Shown here in pieces: positions 61,747-64,000 of a stretch of DNA of 64,000 nucleotides (the first letter of the stretch is position 1; every line of letters starts with the position of its first letter). The notes under the pieces are model-generated. The model was given only the letters and a program-made list of their open reading frames with translations, did not search any database and was not told the DNA's origin. Source of the stretch: Jonesia quinghaiensis DSM 15701 (GTDB taxonomy: Bacteria; Actinomycetota; Actinomycetes; Actinomycetales; Cellulomonadaceae). A program made the translations under genes and the position numbers. Where the stretch lies: the NCBI RefSeq assembly GCF_000423205.1, contig NZ_AUHN01000010.1, positions 248,001-312,000 on the forward strand, read 5' to 3'.

Positions 61747-63045
61747 ATGAGACCTGAAGAAACCTCACTCATCGAGTCACATGGTTTCCACCCCTACGAT
61801 GTGTACCTATACCGACCAGACGCAGAGGTATCAACATCTGAGGTGATTTCTGCCCTTGCACAGCACCGTGTCATCGCAGGAGTTATCGATGCGAGCCGCA
61901 TCGCAGAACCTCGAAGCATCCTTCTCACGTTCCTCATCGATGAGGACGACCACGTCATATGCGAGGACCCCACCGGCGACTTCACTCCCGGACCGTTGGT
62001 CGAAGACTTCCTGCCCGAACTAGCACAATCCACAAAAATGTGGATTGAACTCGACGATGAAGAAGTCATCACACCTCACGGTGAAACAGAAACAATCGAC
62101 GAACCAGCACGAGTATCAACAGCCCGAATTGTCACCGTCATCCCATCCGCCGCACCAGACGTTGCCGTAGCCATGTCAGGGCCAGTAGCTGGCACATCGT
62201 GGTACACCATCAAAGACAACACAACCGTTCATATCTCTCCGACCGGGCTCGAAAGCGAAGCAATTGGTGAGGTCTTCACCGACAACCAGCTGCCCGCCCT
62301 CACCCTGATTAGAGCCGGTGAAGTATGGCGTGCACAATGGTCCCTGACCAAAGACGGATTTGCCACCTTCGGAATTGCCGTTGGACCTGACTTAGACCCA
62401 GTCACTCACTTTCTCGGAGACACCCCAGCATCACGCTTGGCTGCCGAACTAAGCACGTTCGCCAGGGTCACCGAAGAACAACCCACCGAAAAATTCAAAC
62501 GCTCACTACTCGACCACCCCATCCACAAACTCATCAACCGCAGCGATGAATTAACGGCCCTGCCTGGTGAGCTTTTCCTCCAGGACTTTGTGGCAACGAT
62601 AAATCCACCCGCTGCGATCACCCGAATCATCGTGGATCACCTCAATTCAGAACGAGGCATCGAGTTAACACACCATGGTGAGGCTTACGGGTTAGTACGC
62701 CTCGAAGACCTCCCAGAGGACCCTGACGCCCTGAAGGCCATTGCCATGCGCTCGCGGGTGCTTTACGAGCAGGCAATGGGGCGTAAGCCAACGATACGTA
62801 GTTTGATTTTTGGCACCTCAATGGGTGTGATCCTGAGATCTGCCGCTGCCGTTCTGGGTGCCATCGCGTTGGCTTTTGTCGCCTGGTTTATGTGGGAGGA
62901 CCCAGAAAGCTCGTGGTTCGAACGCTATGGCAGCATCGGCTTTGCTCTCTATGTGCTGTGGGTTGCCGTAAAAACACCACGAGAGCTGCCTCACCTTCGA
63001 CGGGCCGAAGCTTTTGTGCCGAAGGGAGACAGCCCTTTCCTATAA
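61747..63045 (+). CDS. Membrane protein of unknown function, paralogue 2
   Basis: 432 aa, same layout as the preceding gene: soluble N-terminal 360 residues, then two membrane helices (GVILRSAAAVLGAIALAFVAW and YGSIGFALYVLWVAVK). Shared blocks include ALTLIRAGEVWRAQWSLTKD, TALPGELFLQDFVATI and NSERGIELTHHGEAYGLVRL. It is more acidic than its neighbour in the N-terminal half. ATG 61747 begins the protein, and it is convergent with the symporter gene. Confidence 0.85.
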   Translation: MRPEETSLIESHGFHPYDVYLYRPDAEVSTSEVISALAQHRVIAGVIDASRIAEPRSILLTFLIDEDDHVICEDPTGDFTPGPLVEDFLPELAQSTKMWIELDDEEVITPHGETETIDEPARVSTARIVTVIPSAAPDVAVAMSGPVAGTSWYTIKDNTTVHISPTGLESEAIGEVFTDNQLPALTLIRAGEVWRAQWSLTKDGFATFGIAVGPDLDPVTHFLGDTPASRLAAELSTFARVTEEQPTEKFKRSLLDHPIHKLINRSDELTALPGELFLQDFVATINPPAAITRIIVDHLNSERGIELTHHGEAYGLVRLEDLPEDPDALKAIAMRSRVLYEQAMGRKPTIRSLIFGTSMGVILRSAAAVLGAIALAFVAWFMWEDPESSWFERYGSIGFALYVLWVAVKTPRELPHLRRAEAFVPKGDSPFL

Positions 63046-63069
63046 CAGTGGCGCGCTACGGTGAGGTGA

Positions 63070-64000
63070 TCAGCGGGTTGCTCCCTTTGCCCAAATGTCG
63101 CCTGGAAGGTCACCTGGGAGGTGTGGGTTGCCATGACCCACAAACCGGGTGACCTTTTTGCCGCCCTTGGTCAACGCTTCGTAGTCTTTCAACGCACCAA
63201 TAAACCACTTGGAGAGCAGCAAGATCGCGACGAGGTTAATCATGGCCATTGCCCACATGGCAACGTCTGCCAGCGCCCAGGCGAGATCGAGGGATACAAG
63301 AGCGCCTGCAGCGACGGCGACGACGATAAGCAGGCGGGCAAGCGTCAGACCTGTTTTGCGCGCACCGAGGTAGTGCAGGTTGACCTCGGCGTACGTGTAG
63401 TTACCAAAGATTGAGGTGAAGGCGAACAGGAAAATGATTCCTGTCATGAGCCATGCAGCCCATCCACCGAATGCTGAGATTACTGCTGCGCCGGTGAGTG
63501 CGGCACCCTGCCCTGAGCCGATGAGGCTGACATCGTAGACACCTGACGCCATGACCATGAGGGCTGTTGCCGTGCACACCACCATAGTGTCAATAAAGAC
63601 ACCGAGGGATTGGATGAGGCCCTGTTGGATTGGGTGGCTTACTGAGGCTGTGGCTGCCATGTTCGGTGCTGAACCCATACCGGCTTCGTTAGAGAACAAC
63701 CCACGGCGAGTTCCGTTGATGAGCGCGGCCATGATGCCAGCACCGGCCCCGACGACGGCTTCGTTGAGTCCGAATGCTGCTGAGAAGATATCACCGAAAA
63801 GTTGGGGAACTTGGGTGATGTTCATGGCAACAACGGTGAGGGCTATCAGTACGTAGATGCCTGCCACAATGGGCATGATGCGTCCGGAGAACTTGGCGAT
63901 CACTTTGATGCCACCAAAGAGCAGTGGCGCGACCAAAGCGACAAGAACGATCGCGGTGATGCTTGAGGAGATGTTGTGGTTTGAGCTGAGGGTGTCAGCG
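63070..64000 (-). CDS. Alanine/glycine:cation symporter (AGCS), 5' end beyond the window
   Basis: 309 codons of the C-terminal part; the frame is open to the right edge without a start, so the gene begins outside. The AGCS signature NGTRRGLFSNEAGMGSAPNMAA is complete, followed by several membrane helices (for example GLIQSLGVFIDTMVVCTATALMV, quoted as FIDTMVVCTATALMV). It takes up alanine or glycine with Na+ or H+. The C-terminal tail (VGHGNPHLPGDLPGDIWAKG) is typical of actinobacterial members. Confidence 0.93.
   Translation of the reverse strand, partial: ADTLSSNHNISSSITAIVLVALVAPLLFGGIKVIAKFSGRIMPIVAGIYVLIALTVVAMNITQVPQLFGDIFSAAFGLNEAVVGAGAGIMAALINGTRRGLFSNEAGMGSAPNMAATASVSHPIQQGLIQSLGVFIDTMVVCTATALMVMASGVYDVSLIGSGQGAALTGAAVISAFGGWAAWLMTGIIFLFAFTSIFGNYTYAEVNLHYLGARKTGLTLARLLIVVAVAAGALVSLDLAWALADVAMWAMAMINLVAILLLSKWFIGALKDYEALTKGGKKVTRFVGHGNPHLPGDLPGDIWAKGATR

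Noticed and set aside
1-64000. CRISPR arrays, rRNA operons, insertion sequences or prophage
   Set aside because: No regularly spaced short repeats, rRNA sequence, transposase frames or phage structural genes were seen on either strand.

Overview
The window is chromosomal DNA of a moderately high-GC Gram-positive actinobacterium. Support comes from the gene order rplU-rpmA-obg-proB, mutM-rnc-rpmF-DUF177-SepIVA-like-coaD-rsmD-recG-DAK2 and nadD-rsfS, the DUF3515 and DUF6318 lipoproteins, a NdgR/LtbR-type IclR regulator next to leuCD, frequent GTG starts, and cydABDC cytochrome bd genes. The proteins look most like Micrococcales (Cellulomonadaceae/Jonesiaceae-like); I cannot fix the genus from sequence alone.

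Layout. 1-3.0 kb: two tandem copies of a two-gene cell-surface module (DUF6318-like lipoprotein plus an exported PKD-like protein), carrying a perfect 174-bp repeat; the second partner of one copy is broken by an in-frame stop. 3.0-15.5 kb, minus strand: a small VbhA-like protein, histidine phosphatase, rsfS, a repeat-rich membrane protein, nadD, a 48-aa membrane protein, proA, a PLP decarboxylase/lyase plus transporter pair sitting between proA and proB, proB, obgE, rpmA, rplU. 15.8-19.0 kb: RNase E/G. 19.6-27.7 kb: cydA-cydB-cydD-cydC followed by a GAF histidine kinase, with a convergent LuxR-type response regulator. 27.8-28.8 kb: a 2-hydroxyacid dehydrogenase.

28.8-32.6 kb is the clearest accessory region. 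A decayed second copy of the mutM 3' end (28807-28955) and the intact mutM 3' end (32588 onward) flank about 3.6 kb holding only two recognisable genes: an unknown protein and a CoiA-like nuclease-domain protein. No integrase is visible.

32.6-42.2 kb: the conserved mutM, rnc, rpmF, DUF177, SepIVA-like, coaD, rsmD, recG, DAK2 and rpmB block; rnc carries a perfect 14-bp-arm hairpin inside its coding sequence. 42.4-53.4 kb: a GNAT enzyme, thiL, DUF3515 lipoprotein, ddl, a trans-sulfuration-type PLP enzyme, gpsA-plsC, murA, leuD-leuC and the divergent IclR regulator with a long palindrome in the shared promoter. 53.5-54.0 kb: two identical tRNA-Glu(CTC) genes and tRNA-Gln(CTG). 54.1-64.0 kb: HAD phosphatase-gltX, a fumarylacetoacetase-family enzyme, a methyltransferase, an aldo/keto reductase overlapping a putative 3-methyladenine glycosylase, two tandem paralogous membrane proteins of unknown function, and the partial gene of an alanine/glycine:cation symporter running off the right edge.

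Most of the window is housekeeping: translation, proline and leucine synthesis, NAD and CoA synthesis, wall precursors, phospholipid synthesis, DNA repair and respiration. No CRISPR array, insertion sequence, rRNA or prophage was found.
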